Source of the DNA: Croceibacterium_A sp966112795
GTDB lineage: Bacteria; Pseudomonadota; Alphaproteobacteria; Sphingomonadales; Sphingomonadaceae
Reading direction: 5' to 3'
Assembly (NCBI GenBank): GCA_966112795.1
Contig: CBHWED010000158.1
Location: forward strand, 1-7,919
DNA: 7,919 nt
Numbering within the stretch: the stretch's first letter is position 1; each line of letters opens with the position of its first letter. Below the pieces are notes generated by a model. The model was given only the letters and a program-made list of their open reading frames with translations, was not told the DNA's origin and ran no database searches. This document shows, in pieces, positions 1 to 5,930 of the stretch. The translations under genes and the position numbers were made by a program.

Positions 1-98
1 ACGGCGAGTACGACCACCTGCCCGAGCAGGCGTTCTACATGGTCGGCGGCATCGACGAGGCGGTCGAGAAGGCCAAGAAGCTGGCCGAAGAGGCCTAA
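1..98 (+). CDS. atpD: ATP synthase F1 subunit beta, C-terminal end (partial)
   Basis: The window opens inside this gene; the reading frame starts at base 3 and ends at a TAA (96-98). The visible tail of about 31 residues contains HLPEQAFYMVGGIDEAVEKA, which I recognise as the conserved C-terminal end of the F1 beta subunit, the catalytic nucleotide-binding subunit of the F1Fo ATP synthase. The catalytic parts (Walker A, DELSEED region) lie outside the window. Only 5 bases separate its stop from the atpC start, the usual beta-epsilon order at the end of an atp operon, which supports the call. Nothing abnormal is visible in the short tail. Confidence 0.95.
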   Translation, partial: GEYDHLPEQAFYMVGGIDEAVEKAKKLAEEA

Positions 99-103
99 CT
101 CCG

Positions 104-361
104 ATGCCGATCCACTTCGAACTCGTGACCCCGACCAGGCTCGTCCGTTCCGAGAACGTCCACATGGTGGTCGTCCCCGGCACGGAGGGCGACTTCGGCG
201 TCCTCGAAGGCCACGCCCCGGTCATGTCGACGATGCGCGACGAGCCGCTGCAGGTCTACAAGACCGAAGGCGCCGCGCCCGAGGCGATCGCGATCCGGGG
301 CGGCTTCGCCGAGGTCAACGCCAAGGGCCTGACCGTGCTCGCCGAGCACGCCGAGGACTGA
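104..361 (+). CDS. atpC: ATP synthase F1 subunit epsilon, short form
   Basis: An 85-residue protein matching the N-terminal beta-sandwich domain of the epsilon subunit, which sits on the central stalk with gamma and couples rotation to catalysis. The diagnostic stretch is VVPGTEGDFGVLEGHAPV (residues 23-40), followed by the GGFAEV turn (66-71) and LTVLAEHAED at the end. Typical bacterial epsilon subunits are about 130-140 residues and end in a two-helix hairpin that can inhibit ATP hydrolysis. Here the protein stops after the beta-sandwich, so the hairpin is absent. I see no frameshifted remnant: the stop is followed within 30 bases by a terminator. I recall short epsilon subunits as usual in sphingomonads, so this is probably the native form. 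ATG at 104 is preceded by a weak GAGG about 10 bases upstream. It is the last gene of the atp operon. Confidence 0.95.
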   Translation: MPIHFELVTPTRLVRSENVHMVVVPGTEGDFGVLEGHAPVMSTMRDEPLQVYKTEGAAPEAIAIRGGFAEVNAKGLTVLAEHAED

Positions 362-386
362 CCGGCCGCGACCGAGCGAAAACACG

Positions 387-413
387 AAGGGCGCCCCTCG
401 CGGCGCCCTTTTT
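387..413 (+). terminator. Rho-independent terminator of the atp operon
   Basis: A perfect 9-base inverted repeat, AAGGGCGCC (387-395) and GGCGCCCTT (402-410), encloses a 6-base loop and ends in a run of five T (409-413). It begins 26 bases after the atpC stop and points the same way, so it most likely ends the atp transcript. Confidence 0.9.
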
Positions 414-595
414 GTTGCTGCAGCGGCTCGGAAGCACCGCCTACAACGCGGGCGCCAAGTGCCACCTCTTGGTGTCGTCGCGTGAACCATTCCGCGCCCC
501 GACCCGCCGCCGTGTAGAGTGGCCCAAGCGCGGGCCAGCTTGGCCGACGCCCCCAAGGCTGGTAAAACCGCGTCCTCGCCACCCGGAGGTGTCGC

Positions 596-994
596 ATGCG
601 CCACACCGTGATCATCGCCGCACTGGTCCTCGGCGCGTGCACCGCCAACCCGCGGATGGAAACCGCCCTCGCCCCGCTGAACGGCCAGCCCGTCGAACTC
701 GTGCTCGCGCAGCTCGGCCCGCCAACTTCGGTGACTCCGAACGCCGCGGGCACCGTCTACGAGTGGCGCAGCGGGCGGGTCGTGCACAGCGCCAGCACCC
801 GCGCCAACTTGCGCGCCCCGAGCGAGGGCGGCGCCCCGGCCTACGGCGGAATGGCCGCGCCCTACGGCTGCGAGGTCCGCATCCTCGTCGACGCGCAAGG
901 CCGGATCGCGGATTCGCGGTTCGGCGAGCAGACCGGCGGCTGTCGCGAGTCCGCCCGCAAGCTGGGCCAGCTTGCCTACGCCGGGCCGCGATAA
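596..994 (+). CDS. Small predicted lipoprotein, unknown function
   Basis: A 132-residue protein I cannot assign to a named family. The N-terminus MRHTVIIAALVLGAC is a short lipoprotein signal with lipobox LGAC and Cys15 as the probable lipidated residue, so it should sit in the cell envelope. Residues 30-58 (GQPVELVLAQLGPPTS, then VYEWRSG) loosely resemble the short alpha/beta repeat of SmpA/OmlA-type lipoproteins, where a VxxxLGxP motif precedes a YxW strand; this is only a resemblance. The C-terminal half has two cysteines (92 and 116) flanking a VDAQGRI strand and could form a disulphide in the periplasm. The start is well supported: GGAGGT at 585-590 stands 5 bases before the ATG. The 180 bases between the atp terminator and this gene contain a short GGCCC/GGGCC hairpin (521-536) but no clear promoter. 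It faces a gene on the other strand, so it is probably transcribed alone. Confidence 0.8.
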   Translation: MRHTVIIAALVLGACTANPRMETALAPLNGQPVELVLAQLGPPTSVTPNAAGTVYEWRSGRVVHSASTRANLRAPSEGGAPAYGGMAAPYGCEVRILVDAQGRIADSRFGEQTGGCRESARKLGQLAYAGPR

Positions 995-1067
995 GCTCCG
1001 CCGCAAGCTCCTTCGCGTCTTCGCCTGAAAAGGTGCGCCCCGTCCGCGCCGCCGGTCAGGCTCGTTC

Positions 1068-1220
1068 CTACTGCTCCTCGCGGAACGCCGCCCACAGGAT
1101 TCCGGGCTCGTCGCGCGGCTTGACCAGCGGCTCGCACGCGTTGCGCTGCCCCGGCTCGAGCTTACGCACTTCCTCGCGGCGGTTGAGGCGCCCGAAATAA
1201 GGGTGAGGCCTGCGCGACAT
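1068..1220 (-). CDS. 50-residue conserved-looking small protein, unknown function
   Basis: A short reading frame beginning MSRRPHPYFGRLNRREEVRK and ending WAAFREEQ, then TAG. The frame stays open further upstream, but this ATG is the natural start: it follows GAAGGGA, a moderate ribosome-binding site about 5 bases away, and the extension would translate a repeat. About 43 of the 49 internal codons end in G or C, matching the real genes here, and the product has no long low-complexity runs. It is soluble, rich in charge (many R, E, K) and has one cysteine. I do not recognise a family or function. It converges on the lipoprotein gene, with 73 bases between their stops and no clear terminator there. 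Confidence 0.6.
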   Translation of the reverse strand: MSRRPHPYFGRLNRREEVRKLEPGQRNACEPLVKPRDEPGILWAAFREEQ

Positions 1221-1375
1221 GACGATCCCTTCGGTGGGAAAAACAGTGCGGCCCGTTTGCGCGCAGAATGCCAGCGAAGCCCTAAGGTCCGCTTGCGCGC
1301 CCTGCCTAACCGCAGCTTGCCCCGCATGGTAAACGGCGCGGCAGGCACAATAGCGTAACGCCGCCGACCCAAATT

Positions 1376-1411
1376 CCCCCTCCCCGGCGGGGAGGGGGTA
1401 GGGGGTGAGGG
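1376..1411. repeat. C/G-rich palindromic repeat with G-quadruplex potential
   Basis: CCCCCTCCCC (1376-1385) and GGGGAGGGGG (1389-1398) form a perfect 10-base inverted repeat around a 3-base loop. The plus strand then continues TAGGGGGTGAGGG, giving four G runs (1389-1392, 1394-1398, 1401-1405, 1409-1411) separated by 1-3 bases, which fits the pattern of a G-quadruplex. I recall near-identical C/G hairpins with an adjacent AATT scattered between genes in sphingomonads and other proteobacteria; their role is not known to me. Only one copy occurs in this window. Confidence 0.7.
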
Positions 1412-1507
1412 AGCGAGGCCCGTGGGCCTCGCGTCGTCGACGCCAGCGTGGTGCCCCTGCCCTCGCCCTAGGGCGTCGCCATCGCATTTGCGCCGCTCCA
1501 TCCCTTT

Positions 1508-1676
1508 CTCGTCATCCTGAACTTGTTTCAGGACCCATGGTGCCTCTGCCACGGAGCTCACCGGCAACGCGCGCCCCCACCGCAAGCGCCAGCGGCCTCG
1601 CGGTGAGCGCGGCGCTCGAACCGAGGGCTCGGTGCGGGCGGAGAGATGGGTTTTGAAACAAGTTCAGGATGACGAG
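1508..1676. repeat. Pair of 31-base inverted repeats (REP/MITE-like)
   Basis: The left arm (1508-1538) and right arm (1646-1676) are inverted copies. The outer 23 bases are identical, containing GTCATCCTGAACTTGTTTCA; two mismatches (GG versus AA) follow, then six shared bases ACCCAT. The arms are 107 bases apart. The left arm is itself a small hairpin, TCCTGAA (1515-1521) and TTCAGGA (1527-1533); the mismatches destroy most of that hairpin in the right arm. Between the arms are a further inverted pair (1556-1563 with 1601-1608) and a hairpin ACCGAG-GG-CTCGGT (1620-1633). I recall this arm sequence as a common intergenic repeat in sphingomonads. The element lies 43 bases past the stop of the DUF4403-like gene, so it would be in that transcript's 3' region. 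No transposase frame lies between the arms. Confidence 0.75.
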
Positions 1677-1718
1677 GAAGGAAGGGCAAACCCGACGCCC
1701 CTGTCTCGGGAGGAGCCC

Positions 1719-3209
1719 CTACCCCTGCTGCCGCGGCCCGATCGTGATCTGCCCGCGGCCCGTGACGATCGCGGGCGTGAACAGCCCCGCCCCGGTCACC
1801 TGGATCGCGTCGTGGGTCACCGAATCGATATGCGCCGAAAGCCGGAACCGCCCGACCTGCTTGTCGGCGATCGCGCGCGAGGCCTTGCCGAGCACTTTGT
1901 TGTAATCCTTGTTGAAGTCCTCGGTCAGGCTGGCGTTGATCTGTCGCTGGACGGCGTCGGTCGACATCAGCTGCAGCAGCAGGTTGCTCGACAGCCGGTC
2001 GGTGTTGCCGTGGATCCTGAGGTCGGTGACCGTGACCAGCCGCGAGTTCGCCTCGGTGTGCGGCAGCCCGGTCAGCCACACGCGGCCCTTGGTCTTGCCG
2101 AAGCTCATCCCGGTGCGCTGGCCGATCGGCTCGACCACCGCGTCGATGCCGACCGCGAGGCGGCCGTTGTCGGTCGCATAGACGATGACCTTGTCGAACT
2201 CGGCGTTGACGCTGCCGACGCCGGGAATGGTGATGCCCTTCTTGGCCAGCTTGCGCAGCGCCTTGAGCAGCGGCGGCTCGAGCTCGGCATAATCGGCGAA
2301 CACCGGCATGAAGAAGCTCAGCCCGGTCGCCTCGGGCACCGCGATCTGCGGCGGCAGCGCGACCGGGGTCGGCTTGTCGGGCCGCTCGCCGACGAAGGTC
2401 TCGGTCTTGGCCAGCAGCCCGACCGTCAGCACGACGTTGCGTCCACTGACCTCGTAGCCGGCGAGCCCCATCCCCGACGGGGTGATGCGCAGCCACGCGG
2501 GCGGGTTGCGCTTGCTCAGTTCGATCACCGTGAAGCCTTCCTGCCACGCGTCGTCGAGCGCCGGGCGCACCCGCGCGCGGCCGACGGCTTCCTGCAGGTC
2601 GCGCTCGAGCCCGTCGATGACCTTGACCAGCGCGGCGTCGGCCTTGCTCGCGAAGGTCACCCGCTGGCCGAGGAACTGGATTCCGGGCGGCTCGCGCCAG
2701 TCGTACGAGATCTCGACTTTGGCGCTCGGGTTCCAGTTGCGGTCGAGCGCGAAGCTGACGTCGGCATGGACCACGCCCGAGGCGGTCGCGGTCTTGCCCT
2801 TGAGCACCCCGCCGACGTCGCGCGCGGCGACGGTCGCGTTGATCGGCAGCGCGATCCGCAGGCGGTTGCCCGAGCCCGACAGCGCGATGCGGCCGCGGGT
2901 GACCTCGCCGACGATGCGGCAGTCGATGTCGGGCGTGACCTTGACGTCGCGCCCGAACGCCCGGACGCGCTGCCCGCCGATGCATTTCTGGTTGGGCTTG
3001 TCGATCGACCACAGCTTGTGCGGCGCCTTGCGTTCGAGCGCGGCCTGCAGGTCGTCGAGCGAGAGGTCGATCGGCACCACCAGCGTCGAGTTGCGCGGCT
3101 CGAACTGCGGCACGCTCGTCGCGCGCGGCGGCGCTTCGGGGTCGCCGCCGCGGCCGCAGGCGGCGAGCATGAACGCGAAGGCAAGGCAGATCGAAGCCGC
3201 TAGGCGCAT
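1719..3209 (-). CDS. DUF4403 family lipoprotein
   Basis: A 496-residue predicted envelope lipoprotein. The signal MRLAASICLAFAFMLAAC has lipobox LAAC, with Cys18 the probable lipidation site, followed by a flexible Gly/Pro-rich linker to about residue 35. The rest is one long, mostly beta-strand region without membrane helices. The start STLVVPIDLSLDDLQAALE, the repeated amphipathic strands and the length fit the DUF4403 family, which is usually 450-500 residues. The function of that family is not established. The alternating strand/helix layout resembles large lipid-binding envelope folds of the TULIP type, but that is inference. It has no visible catalytic motif. The ribosome-binding site is weak (GGGA about 6 bases before the ATG), but the lipobox fixes the start. 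It lies 112 bases after the DUF6265-like gene on the same strand, so cotranscription is possible but not shown. An inverted-repeat element follows its stop. Confidence 0.85.
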   Translation of the reverse strand: MRLAASICLAFAFMLAACGRGGDPEAPPRATSVPQFEPRNSTLVVPIDLSLDDLQAALERKAPHKLWSIDKPNQKCIGGQRVRAFGRDVKVTPDIDCRIVGEVTRGRIALSGSGNRLRIALPINATVAARDVGGVLKGKTATASGVVHADVSFALDRNWNPSAKVEISYDWREPPGIQFLGQRVTFASKADAALVKVIDGLERDLQEAVGRARVRPALDDAWQEGFTVIELSKRNPPAWLRITPSGMGLAGYEVSGRNVVLTVGLLAKTETFVGERPDKPTPVALPPQIAVPEATGLSFFMPVFADYAELEPPLLKALRKLAKKGITIPGVGSVNAEFDKVIVYATDNGRLAVGIDAVVEPIGQRTGMSFGKTKGRVWLTGLPHTEANSRLVTVTDLRIHGNTDRLSSNLLLQLMSTDAVQRQINASLTEDFNKDYNKVLGKASRAIADKQVGRFRLSAHIDSVTHDAIQVTGAGLFTPAIVTGRGQITIGPRQQG

Positions 3210-3294
3210 GGCATCCCGTCCCGTGAAAAATCCCCCATGGCGCTTGGCTATTCCTCGCGCCTGAGGCGACCAATCGGGGATTACCCTTGCAGCG

Positions 3295-3313
3295 CCCGGG
3301 ATACCGACCCGGG
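3295..3313 (-). other. Stem-loop after the DUF6265-like gene
   Basis: Two CCCGGG hexamers (3295-3300 and 3308-3313) can pair across a 7-base loop, 8 bases past the stop of the minus-strand DUF6265-like gene. There is no T run after it in the direction of transcription, so it is not a typical intrinsic terminator; it could protect a 3' end or be chance in GC-rich DNA. Confidence 0.3.
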
Positions 3314-3321
3314 AGGCGGGC

Positions 3322-3771
3322 TCATTCGGCCATCGGCGCGTAGCTCCACGTGAATGCCCGGCTACCGTCGATCAGCGCGATCTCGGCGTGGAGCCGGTCG
3401 CCTTCGCGCCAGTAGCGGATGCGCTGCGGGAAATCGTGCGCCGGATTGGCGAACTCGATCGAGCGCGCATCCTGCCGCACGAGCGCGAACTCGACCGGCG
3501 CGCCGCCGTTGGGCATCGGCACGTAGGCGAGCATGCCGTCGTCCTTGCGCACGATGCGGATCGCTTCCCAGGTCCGCAGCACGTCGCCCTGCCCCTCGCG
3601 CGACGCGCCGAGCATCACTCCGCCGCGCGGCGCGGTCCAGAACTCCTCGGTCCACCGGTCCCCGTCGCTGAGCGCCCAGGCCCCCGCCATCCACGCCGGA
3701 AACGCCGGCTCCTGCGCCGCCAGCGGCGCGGCGGCGAGCGCGAGAGCCAGTCCTGACGCGGCGAGTCTCAT
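3322..3771 (-). CDS. DUF6265-like secreted protein
   Basis: A 149-residue protein with a clear Sec signal peptide (residues 1-19, cleavage likely after PLAA, before QEPAF), so it should be periplasmic or exported. The mature part has the layout I associate with DUF6265: WMAGAW (27-32), EEFWTAPRGGVMLG (42-55), a YVPMPNG strand (83-89), and the strongly conserved FANPAHDFPQRIRYWREGD (107-125). The family looks like a small lipocalin-like beta barrel of unknown function; that fold is inference. An in-frame TAG 12 codons upstream and the signal peptide fix ATG 3771 as the start. There is no good ribosome-binding site. A weak promoter, TTGGCG (3815-3810) and TGTTGT (3792-3787) with a 17-base spacer, would give a very short leader. 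A LexA-box match abuts the upstream side of that -35. Confidence 0.85.
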   Translation of the reverse strand: MRLAASGLALALAAAPLAAQEPAFPAWMAGAWALSDGDRWTEEFWTAPRGGVMLGASREGQGDVLRTWEAIRIVRKDDGMLAYVPMPNGGAPVEFALVRQDARSIEFANPAHDFPQRIRYWREGDRLHAEIALIDGSRAFTWSYAPMAE

Positions 3772-3815
3772 GCGCGGCAGAATGCCACAACAGAAACCGT
3801 TTTCCTACTCGCCAA

Positions 3816-3830
3816 GTTCCTGTTATGTTC
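3816..3830 (-). promoter_or_regulatory. Putative LexA (SOS) box
   Basis: GTTC (3816-3819), seven bases, GTTC (3827-3830): a perfect match to the GTTC-N7-GTTC direct repeat bound by LexA in alphaproteobacteria. It reads GAAC-N7-GAAC on the minus strand. Its near edge is 45 bases upstream of the ATG of the DUF6265-like gene, a normal distance for SOS control, and touches a possible -35 element. No frame of useful length begins on the plus side before the end of the transporter gene, so the DUF6265-like gene is the only evident target. Eight fixed bases can occur by chance, so position is the main support. Confidence 0.5.
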
Positions 3831-3909
3831 TCATCGGCTCTTTGAAAATGTAGGATTCGCAAATCGACCCGTCGGGGCCCGGCTTAATCCGCGCCCCGTA
3901 TGCATTAAG

Positions 3910-4812
3910 TCAACAAGCCCTCGCCGCCCGGTCCGCGACTCGGCCGCGCCACCAGAGGAACAGCCCGGCGCCGATGATCACCGCCGCGCCCGCGAGCCCG
4001 GTCACGTCGGGCCAGTCGCCGAAGAACATCGCGCCAAGCACCGTCGCCATCAGCAGCTGGCCATAGGTCATCGGCGCCACTGTCCCGGCTCCGGCCCGCG
4101 CCGTGCCCATGTAGATCAGCCACTGCGCCAGCGTCGCCGTGAGCCCGATGAACACGCACCGCGCGGCGACGCTCCAGTGCGGCCAGTGCATGTGGAAATT
4201 CTCGAGCCCGCTCAGATGCCCGGCGGTCGTCGCCGCGAGCAGGAAGATCATCGCGGTGACCGACATGTAGTACTGCATCGCCAGCACACTCGCCCGCCCG
4301 TGGACCTTGCGGTTGGCGATGATCGTCACCGCCATGCCGGTCGCGCCCATCAGCGGGAACAGCACGCCCCAGCCGGCGGTCTCGAAATTGGGCCGCAGCA
4401 CGAGGAACACGCCCGCGAAGGCCACCAGCGTCGCGAGCCAGGTCGACAGCCGCGCGCGCTCGCCGAGCACGATCATCGCCAGCACCGCGGTGATCATCGG
4501 CTGGGTGAAGGCGATCGTGGTCGCCTCGGCCAGCGGCATCAGCCATACCGCGAGGAACATGCCGACCGCCGAAAGGCTGATCGCCACCCCGCGGACCCAC
4601 TGCAGCGGGTCCTTGGGCAGCCGCAGCGCCGCGACCCCCTCGCTGCGCACGAGCAGCACCGCCAGCAGCAGGGTGCCCGCGACATAGCGCGTCGCCGCCA
4701 TCGCCGGCGCCGGCCACTCGCCTGCCATACCCTTGATGATCGCGTCGCCGATCGACAGCGTGCAGAAGCCTGCAAGCGCGTAGAGCAGGCCCGCCCGGTC
4801 CGAATGCTGCAT
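3910..4812 (-). CDS. EamA/DMT-type transporter, inner membrane
   Basis: A 300-residue, very hydrophobic protein with about ten predicted membrane helices arranged as two EamA repeats (about residues 8-139 and 148-288), the standard layout and length of the drug/metabolite transporter superfamily. Typical features are the PLAEATTIAFTQPMITAVLA stretch (93-112) with LGERARLSTW after it in repeat 1, and APMTYGQLLMATVLGAMFFG (246-265) in repeat 2. Members export amino acids, metabolites or drugs; the substrate cannot be told from sequence. The tail is short and basic (residues 289-300). ATG 4812 has only a poor ribosome-binding site, yet it precedes helix 1 by a sensible distance. A GC stem (CGGGGC 3873-3878 with GCCCCG 3893-3898) lies just past its stop without a T run. 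It diverges from the glycosyltransferase operon, with 110 bases between. Confidence 0.9.
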   Translation of the reverse strand: MQHSDRAGLLYALAGFCTLSIGDAIIKGMAGEWPAPAMAATRYVAGTLLLAVLLVRSEGVAALRLPKDPLQWVRGVAISLSAVGMFLAVWLMPLAEATTIAFTQPMITAVLAMIVLGERARLSTWLATLVAFAGVFLVLRPNFETAGWGVLFPLMGATGMAVTIIANRKVHGRASVLAMQYYMSVTAMIFLLAATTAGHLSGLENFHMHWPHWSVAARCVFIGLTATLAQWLIYMGTARAGAGTVAPMTYGQLLMATVLGAMFFGDWPDVTGLAGAAVIIGAGLFLWWRGRVADRAARAC

Positions 4813-4922
4813 GGCCCGTGCGCTAGGGCGTCGCCGCCGCTTTGACCAGCCCCGCGCATCGCCCGCTTGAGCCTTTGTTAACCAAACGCGGCTAGCCCGA
4901 GGAAAGGATTGAGGGGGCGCGC
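4813..4922. promoter_or_regulatory. Divergent intergenic region holding two promoters
   Basis: The 110 bases separate the start codons of the transporter (-) and the glycosyltransferase operon (+), so both promoters should lie here. For the plus strand a weak candidate is TTGAGC (4867-4872) and GCTAGC (4891-4896), 18 bases apart. A TTAACC hexamer (4878-4883), resembling one half of a CtrA site, lies between them; a single half-site is weak evidence. I see no strong operator or terminator. Confidence 0.3.
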
Positions 4923-5930
4923 GTGGAACTGCAGCATGATCAACTCGAGCGTGCCCTCGCCGCTGCGGCCACCTCGGCCGCGCAGCCGCTCGAGATCGCG
5001 GTGCTGCTGCCCTGCTACAACGAAGGCCTGGTGATCCGCACGGTGATCGAGCGCTTCCGCGCCGTACTGCCGCAAGCCCGGATCTACGTCTACGACAACA
5101 ACAGCAGCGACGATTCGATCGCCGTCGCGCAAGCCGCCGGCGCGATCGTCCGCCGGGAGCCGCGCCAGGGCAAGGGCTTCGTCGTCCGGCGCATGTTCAC
5201 CGACATCGACGCCGACATCTACCTGATGTGCGACGCCGACGAGACCTACGATGCCGCGGCTGCCCCGATGCTGGTCGACGAGCTGGTCGACAACGGCCTC
5301 GACATGGTCGTCGGCACCCGCGTCGACGTCACCGGCAGCGCCTATCGCCCGGCGCACAAGTTCGGCAACTGGCTGCTCACCTCGCTGGTCCGCACGATGT
5401 TCGGTGATGGCTTCAGCGACATGCTCAGCGGCTACCGCGTGTTCTCGCGCCGCTTCGTCAAGTCGTTCCCGCTGATGTCGCAAGGCTTCGAGATCGAGAC
5501 CGAGCTCACGATCCACGCGCTGCAGCTCGAAATGCCGGTCCAGGAAGTGCCGACCCGCTTCAAGGACCGGATCGAGGGCTCGGAAAGCAAGCTCCAGACC
5601 GTGTCCGACGGCGTGCGCATCCTGTGGACGATCGTCACGCTGCTCAAGCAGGAGCGCCCGTTCACCCTCTTCGGACTCGCCGCCGCCTCGCTGGTGCTGC
5701 TGTCGCTGCTGCTCGGCTACCCGGTGATCGCCGACTTCCTGCGCACCGGACAAGTGCTCCGCCTGCCGACGGCGCTGCTCGCCACCGGCACCATGATCCT
5801 CGGCTTCCTGAGCCTGTTCAGCGGCCTGATCCTCGACACCGTCACCCGCGGCCGGGCCGAAGCCAAGCGCCTGCGCTACCTCGAGTTCCCCGGCATCCAT
5901 TCGACGATCGAGCGGCGCGCGGGGCTGTGA
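4923..5930 (+). CDS. GT2 glycosyltransferase, polyprenyl-phosphate sugar synthase type
   Basis: A 335-residue GT-A fold glycosyltransferase of family 2. Residues 24-125 carry the nucleotide-sugar site: IAVLLPCYNEG (25-35), DNNSSDDS (58-65) and the metal-binding DAD (104-106). SDMLSGYRVFSRR (165-177) and QGFEIETEL (187-195), then RFKDRIEGSESKL (212-224), are the acceptor-side motifs of dolichyl/undecaprenyl-phosphate sugar synthases. Two C-terminal membrane helices (about 246-269 and 283-305) resemble those of GtrB-like enzymes. The likely reaction is transfer of a sugar from UDP- or GDP-sugar to polyprenyl phosphate at the cytoplasmic face; the sugar is unknown. It starts at GTG, preceded by GAGGGG about 5 bases upstream; there is no better in-frame ATG before the first strand. 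Its stop overlaps the next start by one base (TGATG), so it is translationally linked to the methyltransferase and heads the operon. Confidence 0.92.
   Translation: MELQHDQLERALAAAATSAAQPLEIAVLLPCYNEGLVIRTVIERFRAVLPQARIYVYDNNSSDDSIAVAQAAGAIVRREPRQGKGFVVRRMFTDIDADIYLMCDADETYDAAAAPMLVDELVDNGLDMVVGTRVDVTGSAYRPAHKFGNWLLTSLVRTMFGDGFSDMLSGYRVFSRRFVKSFPLMSQGFEIETELTIHALQLEMPVQEVPTRFKDRIEGSESKLQTVSDGVRILWTIVTLLKQERPFTLFGLAAASLVLLSLLLGYPVIADFLRTGQVLRLPTALLATGTMILGFLSLFSGLILDTVTRGRAEAKRLRYLEFPGIHSTIERRAGL

Larger units (their letters stand above)
1221..1718. other. Intergenic region rich in repeats, no convincing gene
   Basis: About 500 bases between the small minus-strand gene and the 3' end of the DUF4403-like gene. 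Open frames cross it on both strands, but they are read through repeats and overlap real genes out of frame, so I do not accept them. It contains the C/G hairpin with G runs (1376-1411), a perfect 10-base palindrome GCCCTAGGGC (1465-1474), and the inverted-repeat pair (1508-1676). The part nearest the small gene (1221-1370) must hold that gene's promoter; I could not pick a convincing -35/-10 pair. No tRNA or other RNA gene is evident. Confidence 0.6.

Noticed and set aside
95..1585. Long minus-strand open frame of 496 codons
   Set aside because: It runs antisense to atpC and the lipoprotein gene and through both repeats; stop codons are rare by chance in this GC-rich DNA. The product is Arg/Ala/Gly-rich and includes VLKQVQDDE, a translation of the repeat arm.
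1632..3203. Plus-strand open frame of 523 codons antisense to the DUF4403-like gene
   Set aside because: Shadow frame starting in the repeat arm, with Arg/Asp/His-rich composition and no family resemblance.
1558..3273. Minus-strand open frame of 571 codons, longer than the DUF4403-like gene it overlaps
   Set aside because: Its product is a low-complexity Arg/Ala/Gly string without domains, while the overlapping frame has a lipobox and a recognisable family.
3207..3771. The DUF4403-like and DUF6265-like proteins both begin MRLAAS
   Set aside because: The six codons differ in sequence, so this is ordinary signal-peptide convergence and not a duplication.
1468..4835. A 13-base exact match, CTAGGGCGTCGCC, at 1468-1480 and 4823-4835
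   Set aside because: One match of this length is expected by chance in about 8 kb of GC-rich DNA, and the contexts differ.
4177..4845. Plus-strand open frame antisense to the transporter gene
   Set aside because: It is His/Arg/Gln-rich with no domain, while the opposite frame encodes a complete ten-helix transporter.
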